In this document: positions 17,228 through 24,725 of the stretch, one piece after another
How positions within the stretch are numbered: position 1 is the stretch's first letter
How the letters are laid out: every line of letters starts with the position of its first letter
Assembly (NCBI GenBank): GCA_023487645.1
Contig: JAMDBX010000006.1
Span: forward strand, 1-37,804
Source of the DNA: Patescibacteria group bacterium
Lineage (GTDB): Bacteria > Patescibacteria > Microgenomatia > Daviesbacterales > UBA10151
Length of the DNA: 37,804 bases
Reading direction: 5' to 3'
Translations under genes and position numbers: made by a program
Notes under the pieces: model-generated
Told to the model about the DNA's origin: nothing
The model's input: only the letters and a program-made list of their open reading frames with translations
Databases searched by the model: none

Positions 17228-18100
17228 TTATTCCAACGCTGCTGCTGCCGATGTAATTTCCAAAAGTTCGGTGGTAATAGCACTTTGACGCAACTGATTA
17301 TACGTAAGTTGTAAGTCAGAGACAAGGTCCTTAGCATTGTCCGTCGCGTTTTGCATAGCAATCATCCGGGCAGAATGTTCAGAAGCTTTAGTTTCCAAAA
17401 GTGCTTGATAAATTTGAGTATCGATAAAATGGGTCAGGGCAAAATCTAAAACCTGGTCGGGGTTGGGCTCAAAAAGAAATTCACCACTTTGGACTACTTC
17501 ACTTTTTGCTTCTTCTACAGCTTGATTAAAGGCTCCGGGATCAATCGGTAAAATTTTAATCAGCCTTGCCTCTTGGCGCAAAGTAGAAATAAAATGAGGA
17601 TATAAAAGATAAGCTTCACCAATTTCAGCCTTGGAAAACGCTTCTAAAAGTAATTTTCTGATTCTGGTTGCTTGGGTAAAATTAACACGTTCCTGGTTTT
17701 CAAAGTCAGCTTCCAGGTTTTTGCCTGTCCTGACCAAAAAATCCCTGCCTTTTTTGCCTAAGGTATAAAAGATGGTATCTTTATTAAAATTTTCCGAAGT
17801 TTGCAAAAAACGAAAAATATTAGTATTTAAGGCTCCACAAAGCCCCTTATCGGTTGAAATAACTACAACCCCGCTCTTAGCAACTCCGTTGGAGTTAAGT
17901 AAAGGATGAGTTTCAGGATGGATATTCCCCGAAACCATGGCCAAAACATTAAAAAGGGTTTGGGTGTAAGGCCGGGCGCTAAGTGCCTGGTTCTGGGCTT
18001 TTCTCATCTTAGTGGCCGACACCATTTGCATAGCCTTGGTAATTTGGCTGGTATTTTTAACTGATTTAATTCTTCTTCTTAAATCCCTAGTACTTGGCAT
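17228..18100 (-). CDS. atpG: F1Fo ATP synthase gamma subunit
   Basis: The 290-residue rotor shaft of F1. The N-terminal helix (DLRRRIKSVKNTSQITKAMQMVSATKMRKA, about 5-35) and the C-terminal helix (ARMIAMQNATDNAKDLVSDLQLTYNQLRQ, about 240-275) form the coiled coil that turns inside the alpha3beta3 ring. The central Rossmann-like part has the STDKGLCGALN motif. The length is normal. It lies 11 nt after atpA. No clear ribosome binding site is seen. Confidence 0.97.
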   Translation of the reverse strand: MPSTRDLRRRIKSVKNTSQITKAMQMVSATKMRKAQNQALSARPYTQTLFNVLAMVSGNIHPETHPLLNSNGVAKSGVVVISTDKGLCGALNTNIFRFLQTSENFNKDTIFYTLGKKGRDFLVRTGKNLEADFENQERVNFTQATRIRKLLLEAFSKAEIGEAYLLYPHFISTLRQEARLIKILPIDPGAFNQAVEEAKSEVVQSGEFLFEPNPDQVLDFALTHFIDTQIYQALLETKASEHSARMIAMQNATDNAKDLVSDLQLTYNQLRQSAITTELLEITSAAAALE

Positions 18101-18111
18101 AGATTAAATTC

Positions 18112-19689
18112 TTATCTTGATCCTTTCTTTTTCTTAGAAACTTTTTCTTTAACATCCTCAACCTCTTCCTCAACAACTACATTGCCAGTAAAATTACCCA
18201 CTACTTTTTCAGTTACCCTTTCCAACTTAGCCTTCAGCTCCTCATTAATCTCACGTTTCTCAATAATTTCGTCAAGCAGCTTTTTCTCGTTTAGCCGAAG
18301 ATGGTTGAGAAATTTTTCCTCAAATTCCTTGACCTGTTCTATGGGCAGTTCATCCAAATAACCCTGGGTCACGGCCCAAATAATAGCAACCTGTTCCTCC
18401 ACAGGAACAGGATTATAGGGCGGCTGCTTTAACACTTCAGTAATCCTACGGCCCCGTTCAATTTGGGCTTTGGTTGCCGGATCTAAATCAGAAGAAAACT
18501 GGGCAAAGGCCGCAAGCTCCCTAAATTGGGCTAAATCCAGTTTTAACTTTCCGGCTACAGCCTTCATGGCTTTCATTTGGGCTGAACCACCAACCCGGGA
18601 AACCGATAGACCAACATTTAAAGCCGGCCGGACACCTGAATAGAAAAGATCGGATTCTAAGTAGATTTGACCGTCAGTAATGGAAATTACGTTTGTAGGA
18701 ATGTAGGCGGAAACATCACCAGCCTGGGTTTCAATAATTGGCAAAGCTGTCAGGGAACCTCCACCAAAATCTTCATTCATCCGGGCTGCCCGCTCTAAAA
18801 GCCGCGAGTGCAGGTAAAAAACATCACCCGGGTAGGCCTCTCTCCCGGAAGGCCGCCGCAACAGTAAGGAAACCTGCCGGTAAGCCCAGGCATGTTTGGA
18901 TAAATCATCATAAATAATCAAAGCGTCTTTGCCTTGATCCATAAAATATTCACCCATGGCACAACCGGAATAGGGGGCCAGGTACTGCATCGGCGCCGGA
19001 TCAGCAGCGGAGGCTACCACCACAATAGTATGTTCCATTGATCCGTGTTCTTCCAACTGGGCGACCAACTGGGCGATTTTAGACTGTTTTTGGCCGATGG
19101 CCACATAAATGCACACCACCTGCCTGCCGGCAGGCAGACATCCTTGATTAATAATAGTATCTATGGCAATGGTGGTTTTCCCGGTATTGCGGTCACCAAT
19201 AATCAACTCCCGCTGACCCCGACCAATGGGGATTAAGGCATCAATGGCTTTAATTCCGGTCTGAAGTGGCACAGTGACGGATTTGCGACTAATCACACCT
19301 GAAGCAACCTTCTCTACAGGATAGGAAGTTTTGGTTTTGATCGGGCCTTTGCCGTCAATCGGATTACCCAAGGCATCAACAACCCGTCCTACCATCTCTT
19401 CACCTACGGGAACCTGGAGCAACTTGCCGGTAGTTTTAACTTCATCACCCTCTTTAATTTTAGTAAAATCACCCAAAACAATGGCTCCAACACTATATTG
19501 TTCAAGGTTTAAGGCCAAACCAAAAACCCCGTTGCCAAAATCAACCAGCTCGGACATTTGAACATTGGAAAGTCCTTCAATCTTCGCAATACCGTCTCCA
19601 ACCTCAACCACAGTCCCGACATTTTCTCTGACTGCCGAGGTCTTTAATTCTTTAATTTGGTTTTCTATTTGTGTAATTATATTGTCCAT
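18112..19689 (-). CDS. atpA: F1Fo ATP synthase alpha subunit with a repeat-derived insertion
   Basis: The 525-residue non-catalytic nucleotide-binding subunit of F1. The Walker A motif is GDRNTGKT (165-172), the arginine finger lies in the [10 protein letters not shown] region, and the C terminus carries a Lys/Glu-rich tail ([18 protein letters not shown]). Between the P-loop helix and the CIYVAIGQK strand, residues 185-190 (LPAGRQ) are exactly encoded by an 18-bp perfect palindrome (19120-19137). Other AtpA proteins have a short hydrophilic loop there, so the loop is tolerant and the protein is expected to work. Confidence 0.98.
   Translation of the reverse strand: MDNIITQIENQIKELKTSAVRENVGTVVEVGDGIAKIEGLSNVQMSELVDFGNGVFGLALNLEQYSVGAIVLGDFTKIKEGDEVKTTGKLLQVPVGEEMVGRVVDALGNPIDGKGPIKTKTSYPVEKVASGVISRKSVTVPLQTGIKAIDALIPIGRGQRELIIGDRNTGKTTIAIDTIINQGCLPAGRQVVCIYVAIGQKQSKIAQLVAQLEEHGSMEHTIVVVASAADPAPMQYLAPYSGCAMGEYFMDQGKDALIIYDDLSKHAWAYRQVSLLLRRPSGREAYPGDVFYLHSRLLERAARMNEDFGGGSLTALPIIETQAGDVSAYIPTNVISITDGQIYLESDLFYSGVRPALNVGLSVSRVGGSAQMKAMKAVAGKLKLDLAQFRELAAFAQFSSDLDPATKAQIERGRRITEVLKQPPYNPVPVEEQVAIIWAVTQGYLDELPIEQVKEFEEKFLNHLRLNEKKLLDEIIEKREINEELKAKLERVTEKVVGNFTGNVVVEEEVEDVKEKVSKKKKGSR
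19120..19137. repeat. palindromic repeat inserted in frame in atpA
   Basis: CTGCCTGCC-GGCAGGCAG is a perfect palindrome with 9-bp arms and no loop. It contributes six in-frame codons (LPAGRQ) to atpA. A near-identical palindrome occurs at 20652-20671 between atpE and atpF, showing that this is a dispersed repeat rather than a feature of the gene. Confidence 0.8.
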
Positions 19690-19695
19690 ATTTTT

Positions 19696-20094
19696 TTAAC
19701 TCTCAATTACCTCCCGCAATTGTAACATCTTACGGTCAACTGAATCATCAAAAACAACATCCCCAATTTTAACTCTCGTCCCCCCAAGAAGGGAATCGTT
19801 AAGTAGTGTTTTTACCTGCAGGACGCGGTATTGTGATCTCATTTTCTCAACAATTTCCTTAATTTGGCCTTGGGATAAAGAAGTAGCCGTCTCGATTTCC
19901 AAAGTGCCTTTTTTAATTTCACGCTTTATTCCTTCCATATAGCGGTTTAAAGCCTCAATTGCCTCTGATAAAGGCAATATCTGTAAAGATTTAGTAGACT
20001 TTTTAACATTGTCCTCAATCAGCTCCCCCCGGCCGTCAAAGCTTATCTTCACAAGTTTATCAATGGTCTTGACTAATTTTTTATCTATTTTCAT
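19696..20094 (-). CDS. atpH: F1Fo ATP synthase delta subunit, short form
   Basis: A 132-residue delta subunit of the peripheral stalk, against about 175-180 residues in E. coli. The C-terminal signature is clear (LLNDSLLGGTRVKIGDVVFDDSVDRKMLQLRE). The N-terminal helical domain, which binds the top of the alpha subunits, is reduced to about 75 residues. The gene overlaps atpF by 4 nt and is 6 nt from atpA, so it is translationally coupled within the operon. Confidence 0.88.
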   Translation of the reverse strand: MKIDKKLVKTIDKLVKISFDGRGELIEDNVKKSTKSLQILPLSEAIEALNRYMEGIKREIKKGTLEIETATSLSQGQIKEIVEKMRSQYRVLQVKTLLNDSLLGGTRVKIGDVVFDDSVDRKMLQLREVIES

Positions 20095-20585
20095 GACAAC
20101 TCTTTAAGAGATTTCTCCACCATCTCTTTATGATCCTTTTCTGTTATTACCTTACCCGTCACCTTTTGCAAACTCGCCACCACCAAACCGGCGATCTCCA
20201 TCCTAATTTCCTGGTGTAATTTTTCCCTCTCTAATTTTAACGATTCCTTTGATTGCTCAACTAATTTTTCAATATCTTTACCAGCCTTTTGGTGAGCCTG
20301 GGTAATAATTTTATCTGCCGTCTGTGTTGCTTCCTGTAAAATAACTTCGGCATCCTTGGCAGCTTTCCTTAAGGCTTCCTCGCGTTCCTGGGAAATTTGG
20401 CCAAGTTTTTTCTCAATCTCATCAGCATTCTTTAAACTGTCGGCAATTTTTTGCTTACGTTCATCCAAAACCTTCAGTATCGGTTTATACAAAAACTTTT
20501 TTAAAATAAAAAGCAGTAACAGAAAATTTACGCCCTGCGCAATTAAAAGAACTGGTTTTATCCCAAATTGATTTAAAATTTCCAT
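20091..20585 (-). CDS. atpF: F1Fo ATP synthase b subunit
   Basis: A 164-residue b subunit of the peripheral stalk. One N-terminal membrane helix (about 10-30, VLLIAQGVNFLLLLFILKKF) is followed by a long charged coiled coil reaching about residue 135, then a short delta-binding end. Normal length and architecture. It overlaps atpH and is separated from atpE by a 117-bp spacer that holds nested repeats. Confidence 0.96.
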   Translation of the reverse strand: MEILNQFGIKPVLLIAQGVNFLLLLFILKKFLYKPILKVLDERKQKIADSLKNADEIEKKLGQISQEREEALRKAAKDAEVILQEATQTADKIITQAHQKAGKDIEKLVEQSKESLKLEREKLHQEIRMEIAGLVVASLQKVTGKVITEKDHKEMVEKSLKELS

Positions 20586-20603
20586 AATTTAATTGGCACA
20601 AAC

Positions 20604-20696
20604 GTGTCATTCTGAGGTGCAGCCAAAGAATCCATTAATTTATTTGAGATCCCTGTCTGCCGGCAGGCAGGACTTCGCTAGCACTCAGGATGACAC
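20604..20696. repeat. imperfect palindromic repeat element between atpE and atpF
   Basis: A 93-bp element with 13-bp terminal inverted repeats: GTGTCATTCTGAG (20604-20616) and CTCAGGATGACAC (20684-20696), with one mismatch. The complementarity continues inward (GTGC...AGC against GCT...GCAC). The GTCATTCTGAG end is a familiar end of dispersed intergenic repeats in bacterial genomes. On the atp transcript it would fold into a long hairpin between the c and b cistrons. Confidence 0.75.
20652..20671. repeat. second copy of the CTGCCGGCAG palindrome, nested
   Basis: CCTGTCTGCC-GGCAGGCAGG has 10-bp arms with one mismatch and sits inside the larger element 20604-20696. Its core is the same as the palindrome in atpA (19120-19137), which suggests that one repeat inserted into, or evolved within, another. 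Confidence 0.75.
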
Positions 20697-20702
20697 TTCG
20701 TG

Positions 20703-20921
<219 letters not shown>

Positions 20922-20950
20922 CTATATTAATCTGTTTTTTATTTGCAACT

Positions 20951-21682
20951 TTAATGTTCATGTTTTTCACTTAAAATAGCCATAAAAGTAAGCGTCAGCA
21001 TCATAAATACCGCCGCTTGGACAAACCCTACTATAATTTCTAAAAAGTAAAAAGGCAAGGGAGCGACAAAAGCAAAAATTCCGGCAATTGTAGCCAGAAC
21101 TATTTCCCCAGCAAATATATTACCAAATAACCGGAACGAAAGCGAGACTACTTTAGTAACCTCTCCCACCAACTCCAAAATACCTACAAAAAGGAAAATC
21201 GGGTTTAAACTGAACCATTTTTTCAGATAATTGGCAATTCCCAAATATTTTAGGGCAAAAAAATGGGTCACTATTGCTGAAACCAGGGCTAGGGCTAAGG
21301 TTGTATTTAAATCAGCATTAATCGAACGTAGCAAGGGAACAAAAGTTTCCTTACCGTTATGCACCTCGTTAAATCCAATAGTCCCAAAACCGGGAAGTAA
21401 ACCTAACCAGTTGGCAGTAATAATAAAGAGAAAAAAAGTCATAACAAAAGGAAAAAAGGCCTTAGCCCGGGAATGGGCAATCTCCTCACTCATCCCAAAA
21501 ACCGTTTCAATAGCTATTTCAAAAAAATTTTGCAAACCGGAAGGGACCAAGGTAACATTTCTTGAAGTGAGGATTGCCAAAACACTCAAAATAATAGTAG
21601 CTCCCAAAGTAACCAATAAAGTATTAGTGATCGGAAAAGCCCCGATATGTGCAATAGTTTCTGCTGCAAGTGTAATTTCCAT
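20951..21682 (-). CDS. atpB: F1Fo ATP synthase a subunit
   Basis: The 243-residue stator channel subunit. The essential arginine is in SLSFRLFGNIFAGE (about 182-195), and five to six membrane helices are visible. The His-rich C terminus (SEKHEH) is short. First gene of the atpBEFHAGD operon; no atpI is seen upstream. The promoter lies about 30 nt before the ATG. Confidence 0.97.
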   Translation of the reverse strand: MEITLAAETIAHIGAFPITNTLLVTLGATIILSVLAILTSRNVTLVPSGLQNFFEIAIETVFGMSEEIAHSRAKAFFPFVMTFFLFIITANWLGLLPGFGTIGFNEVHNGKETFVPLLRSINADLNTTLALALVSAIVTHFFALKYLGIANYLKKWFSLNPIFLFVGILELVGEVTKVVSLSFRLFGNIFAGEIVLATIAGIFAFVAPLPFYFLEIIVGFVQAAVFMMLTLTFMAILSEKHEH

Positions 21683-21709
21683 TTTTTAAAATTTTTACCC
21701 CAACGATAA

Positions 21710-21739
21710 ATTTTACCCGAAGGAGGCTAAAAGAGTCAA
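21710..21739 (-). promoter_or_regulatory. candidate promoter of the atpBEFHAGD operon
   Basis: On the minus strand: TTGACT (21739-21734), 18-nt spacer, TAAAAT (21715-21710). The start near 21703 gives a leader of about 20 nt before the atpB ATG. A second TTGAC-like hexamer lies about 12 nt upstream. Confidence 0.5.
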
Positions 21740-21823
21740 GGAGCGTCAAAAGTTCAAACTCCACGGTTGACGTTTCCGATAATTTTCACTTAAGATAAAG
21801 GGGCACGAAGGGAGGTGAATTAC

Positions 21824-22054
21824 ATGGACGATAATCAAACTACTCAGCCAACTCCGGTTGCTGATCCAACTGCAGTTGATCCGAACGCACCGGTTATGCC
21901 GGCAGCAGAGCCAACAACTGAAGTTCCGGCCTTTAATCCTGAGCCAATGGCTACAGGTGAAACTCCGGCAGTACCAACTGCAGAAGTGCCAGGAGACAAC
22001 CAAGTACCAGTTGCCGAGACAACAGAAGCAGGAGAAGAAAATGCTGCCCAATAA
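21824..22054 (+). CDS. acidic Pro/Thr/Ala-rich small protein
   Basis: A 76-residue protein of low complexity, rich in Pro, Thr, Ala, Val and Glu, with no Lys, Arg, Cys or aromatic residue except one Phe. It should be disordered and strongly acidic. It has the strongest Shine-Dalgarno site in the window (GGAGGTGA at about 21811-21818, 6 nt before ATG 21824), which chooses this start over the ATG at 21815. A strong terminator follows at once. No family is recognised; it could be a surface, chaperone-like or regulatory tail protein. The composition makes a chance frame conceivable, but the signals at both ends argue for a real gene. Confidence 0.65.
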   Translation: MDDNQTTQPTPVADPTAVDPNAPVMPAAEPTTEVPAFNPEPMATGETPAVPTAEVPGDNQVPVAETTEAGEENAAQ

Positions 22055-22070
22055 AAACCCTGCACACAAA

Positions 22071-22107
22071 AAAACTGCTCGGCCTCAAACGAGAACCGAG
22101 CAGTTTT
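22071..22107. terminator. strong bidirectional terminator
   Basis: A perfect 12-bp stem, AAAACTGCTCGG (22071-22082) and CCGAGCAGTTTT (22096-22107), encloses a 13-nt loop. Reading the minus strand, the stem ends in a run of seven T. It lies between the convergent genes 21824-22054 and 22133-22699 and can serve both. Confidence 0.85.
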
Positions 22108-22132
22108 GAGAAAAACAACTTTTTCTACGAAG

Positions 22133-22699
22133 TTACGGTTTCCAACCTTCGTAGGCAAAATAATTTTGATAGTTTCCAACACAAGCATAAGGGGTATCCG
22201 CCCGAAGGTTTGATGCGTGCTCCGGAGAATTAATCCACATATTAACCACATCCTTAAAATTTGATGTCATAGCAATATTTTCCGTAATATAACTGTAACT
22301 TGGATAAGGTAAAGTTTTACTGTTAATCCGGCTGGTAAAGCCGTCATGGCTAAAATTGGTGGAAATCTCATGGGCTCTAGCATCGGCAAAATTACAAGTA
22401 TAGGAATCGGTTTTAACCGGGCTTAAACCCTGAGAGCTACGGTAATTATTGATTTGCTGCATCAGATAATCCCTCATTGAAAGGTTGGGCTGGGGAGTCG
22501 AAGTCGGGACTGATTGAGTTGGAGTTGGGGTAACAGGTGTTAAGGTTGAAGTGGAAGTTGGGGTCGGTTGAGGAGGGGTGAAAGTCGGCTTAATGATAGG
22601 TTGGAAAAAAACAACCGGAGGAGGCGGGAGAGCAGGCATCAATTTAAAAGCATTCCACGGAAAGAAAAAAGTTGTAAACAGGGCAGCAAGTCCGAGCAT
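22133..22699 (-). CDS. CAP/SCP-domain (YkwD-like) secreted protein
   Basis: A 188-residue protein. A hydrophobic N-terminal segment (about 1-30) acts as signal or anchor, followed by a Pro/Thr/Ser linker (about 35-72) and a CAP domain (about 75-188). CAP motifs seen are HEISTNFSHDGF, ENIAM and MWINSPEHASNL. YkwD-type CAP proteins are secreted and their biochemical role is unsettled. Two cysteines (in YTCNFAD and YACVGN) may pair outside the cell. ATG 22699 lies 8 nt after a promoter; an in-frame TTG at 22708 is a less likely start. Confidence 0.88.
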   Translation of the reverse strand: MLGLAALFTTFFFPWNAFKLMPALPPPPVVFFQPIIKPTFTPPQPTPTSTSTLTPVTPTPTQSVPTSTPQPNLSMRDYLMQQINNYRSSQGLSPVKTDSYTCNFADARAHEISTNFSHDGFTSRINSKTLPYPSYSYITENIAMTSNFKDVVNMWINSPEHASNLRADTPYACVGNYQNYFAYEGWKP

Positions 22700-22707
22700 G
22701 GAAAACA

Positions 22708-22736
22708 AATTTAAATGAGAACTGCAAATTTGTCAA
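22708..22736 (-). promoter_or_regulatory. promoter of the CAP-domain gene
   Basis: On the minus strand: consensus TTGACA (22736-22731), 17-nt spacer, TAAATT (22713-22708), then 8 nt to the ATG at 22699. Confidence 0.65.
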
Positions 22737-22804
22737 ACAAAAATCCGAGGCTAAATTTACCCAAAATTATCCTATTTGTTCATCAAAATTTTCCAGGATA
22801 ACAG

Positions 22805-24628
22805 TTATTGGTAGCCTTTGGCCTGGAGATTAAAAAGGGAAGCATACTGGCCGTCAAGTTTCATCAACTGGTGGTGATCACCTGATTCAACAATTTTGCC
22901 GTTATCAATGACATAAATTTTATCGGCGTTGCGGACAGTTGAAAAACGATGGGAAATAATGATCACTGTTTTATCTTTGGATAATTTTTCCACCCGGCTA
23001 AAAATTTCCGATTCCGCCTTGGCATCAATCGAGGCAGTTGGCTCATCTAAAACCAAGACTGGAGCATTTCTAAAAAAGGCTCTGGACAAAGCAATTTTCT
23101 GCCACTGCCCACCGGAAAGCTCAATTCCCTCATCAAAAGTTTTCCCCAACATCTGATCATAGCCTTTATCCAATTCTTGGATCATGGGATGTGCCCCGGC
23201 AGAGGTAGCTGCTTTGATAACCTGATCCAGATCACTTTTTTCATGTACTCTCCCAAACTCGATGTTCTCCCGGACTGTGTGATCATATTTATTAAAGTCC
23301 TGAAATAAAACTCCTAAATGCCTATACCATTCATCCAAATCCAAATCTTTTATATTGACCCCATTGATTAATATTTCTCCTTTTTCAGTGTCATAAAACC
23401 TGGCCAAAAGCTTTATAATTGTGGATTTTCCTGCTCCATTTTCTCCTACAAAAGCCACTTTATCTCCTGGGTTTAAGCTCAAAGAAAAATCCTTCAAAAT
23501 ATAATGATCACTTTCCGGATATCTAAAATCCACATCTCTAAACTCAATGCTGGGAGCTTTTTGCAAATCAACTTTTACGGGATCTTCTGCAGTTTTGACA
23601 ATAGATTGCAGTTCTAAAACTTCAAAGATAGATTTAACATATAAACTGTCTTCAAAAACACCACTCACATTCCTAAAAACTCCACCCAAACCATTTTGGA
23701 AATTATTAACTACTCCGGTGTAGAAGTTAATATCACCGATAGTCACTCTTTTAGCTAAAGCTTGTAAAATGACATAAATTTCTACCCCCACAAACACTCC
23801 TGTGGATAAACCGTTAAAAATCAAATTTAGAAAATAATTGCGCTTGGCAATCCCTACGTTATCTTTATAAAACTTGTTTTGAATCTCTTTTATCTCACCA
23901 ATAAATCTTTTTGCCAAACCAAACATCCTAACCTCTTTTACCTCTCGTGGCCCTTGTAAAACATGCTCCAAATAACCATATCTTTTACGCAGAGGGGAAT
24001 TTTGGGACCAAATACCCCAGGAAAGCTTAGAAAGTTGTGTCCTGTTAATAAACTCGGGAATAGCTACTAAAGAAACAAGAATGACTAAAAACCAGTTCAG
24101 TTTGGCGATAGCTCCAAAAGCAATGGTTACTTGAATAATACTTTGCAGTCCGTAGAATAAATGGTCAATTAGTTGCTGAGGACGGAAATTGTAACTTTCC
24201 CGAGCTTTGTCCAGTAGATCCCTAAATTTGCTGTTTTCATAATATTGGATATCCAAAGTGGAGATTTTAGTTAAAATTAATTGGCTGATAATATTAGGGA
24301 CTTTAGACCAAAGCACTCTGCCTATAAAATCCTGGGTTCTGAAAGATACTTCCTGCAAAAAATATGTGGCAACTCGTAGAGCAAATAGGGGATAGAACTG
24401 TGAAATATCAAAATTTCCATTTTTAATAGCAGTAACAACTAGATCTATGACTAATTTATAAATATAAATATTAATAAAGGGAATAAAAGCAGGAATAGTA
24501 GTGGACGCAGCAGTCCCTAAAAAAAGCCAACGGTCTATTTTCCAAATCAGCTTTAAAAGTTGCCAGGAAGTATGTGCTGTCTCTCTAATTTGGCTAATTT
24601 TTTGAACAGGTAATTTATTGCGAATCAT
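22805..24628 (-). CDS. ABC exporter half-transporter (membrane domain + ATPase)
   Basis: A 607-residue MsbA/lipid-A-exporter-like half transporter that should work as a homodimer. The membrane domain (about 25-325) has around six helices; coupling-helix-like parts and long cytoplasmic extensions are visible. The nucleotide-binding domain (about 350-600) has Walker A GENGAGKS (395-402), signature LSGGQWQKIALSRA, Walker B VLVLDEPTASID and switch ISHRFSTVR. The substrate (lipid, peptide or drug) cannot be told. Single gene, divergent from tyrS. Confidence 0.93.
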   Translation of the reverse strand: MIRNKLPVQKISQIRETAHTSWQLLKLIWKIDRWLFLGTAASTTIPAFIPFINIYIYKLVIDLVVTAIKNGNFDISQFYPLFALRVATYFLQEVSFRTQDFIGRVLWSKVPNIISQLILTKISTLDIQYYENSKFRDLLDKARESYNFRPQQLIDHLFYGLQSIIQVTIAFGAIAKLNWFLVILVSLVAIPEFINRTQLSKLSWGIWSQNSPLRKRYGYLEHVLQGPREVKEVRMFGLAKRFIGEIKEIQNKFYKDNVGIAKRNYFLNLIFNGLSTGVFVGVEIYVILQALAKRVTIGDINFYTGVVNNFQNGLGGVFRNVSGVFEDSLYVKSIFEVLELQSIVKTAEDPVKVDLQKAPSIEFRDVDFRYPESDHYILKDFSLSLNPGDKVAFVGENGAGKSTIIKLLARFYDTEKGEILINGVNIKDLDLDEWYRHLGVLFQDFNKYDHTVRENIEFGRVHEKSDLDQVIKAATSAGAHPMIQELDKGYDQMLGKTFDEGIELSGGQWQKIALSRAFFRNAPVLVLDEPTASIDAKAESEIFSRVEKLSKDKTVIIISHRFSTVRNADKIYVIDNGKIVESGDHHQLMKLDGQYASLFNLQAKGYQ

Positions 24629-24635
24629 CTTGTTA

Positions 24636-24644
24636 ATCCTAGCA
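24636..24644 (-). promoter_or_regulatory. possible extended -10 of the ABC transporter gene
   Basis: On the minus strand TG-C-TAGGAT is followed by 7 nt and the ATG at 24628. The hexamer is a 4/6 match and no -35 is clear, so this rests mainly on the recurring spacing. Confidence 0.35.
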
Positions 24645-24701
24645 CAAATATAGCCTGAAAAAAATTAAAAAAACAGTCTATAATTTACTTCTTCTCTAGG
24701 A

Positions 24702-24707
24702 TATAAT
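24702..24707 (+). promoter_or_regulatory. -10 box upstream of tyrS
   Basis: A consensus TATAAT lies 18 nt before the ATG at 24726, leaving a leader of about 12 nt (with a weak GAAAG). No clear -35 was found; another TATAAT occurs at 24679-24684. Confidence 0.5.
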
Positions 24708-24725
24708 GATACAGAAAGAAAAGTT

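Noticed and set aside
19120..20671. CRISPR or inverted-repeat transposon ends
   Set aside because: Only two short palindromes with no regular spacers, and no transposase between them; they fit a dispersed palindromic repeat.
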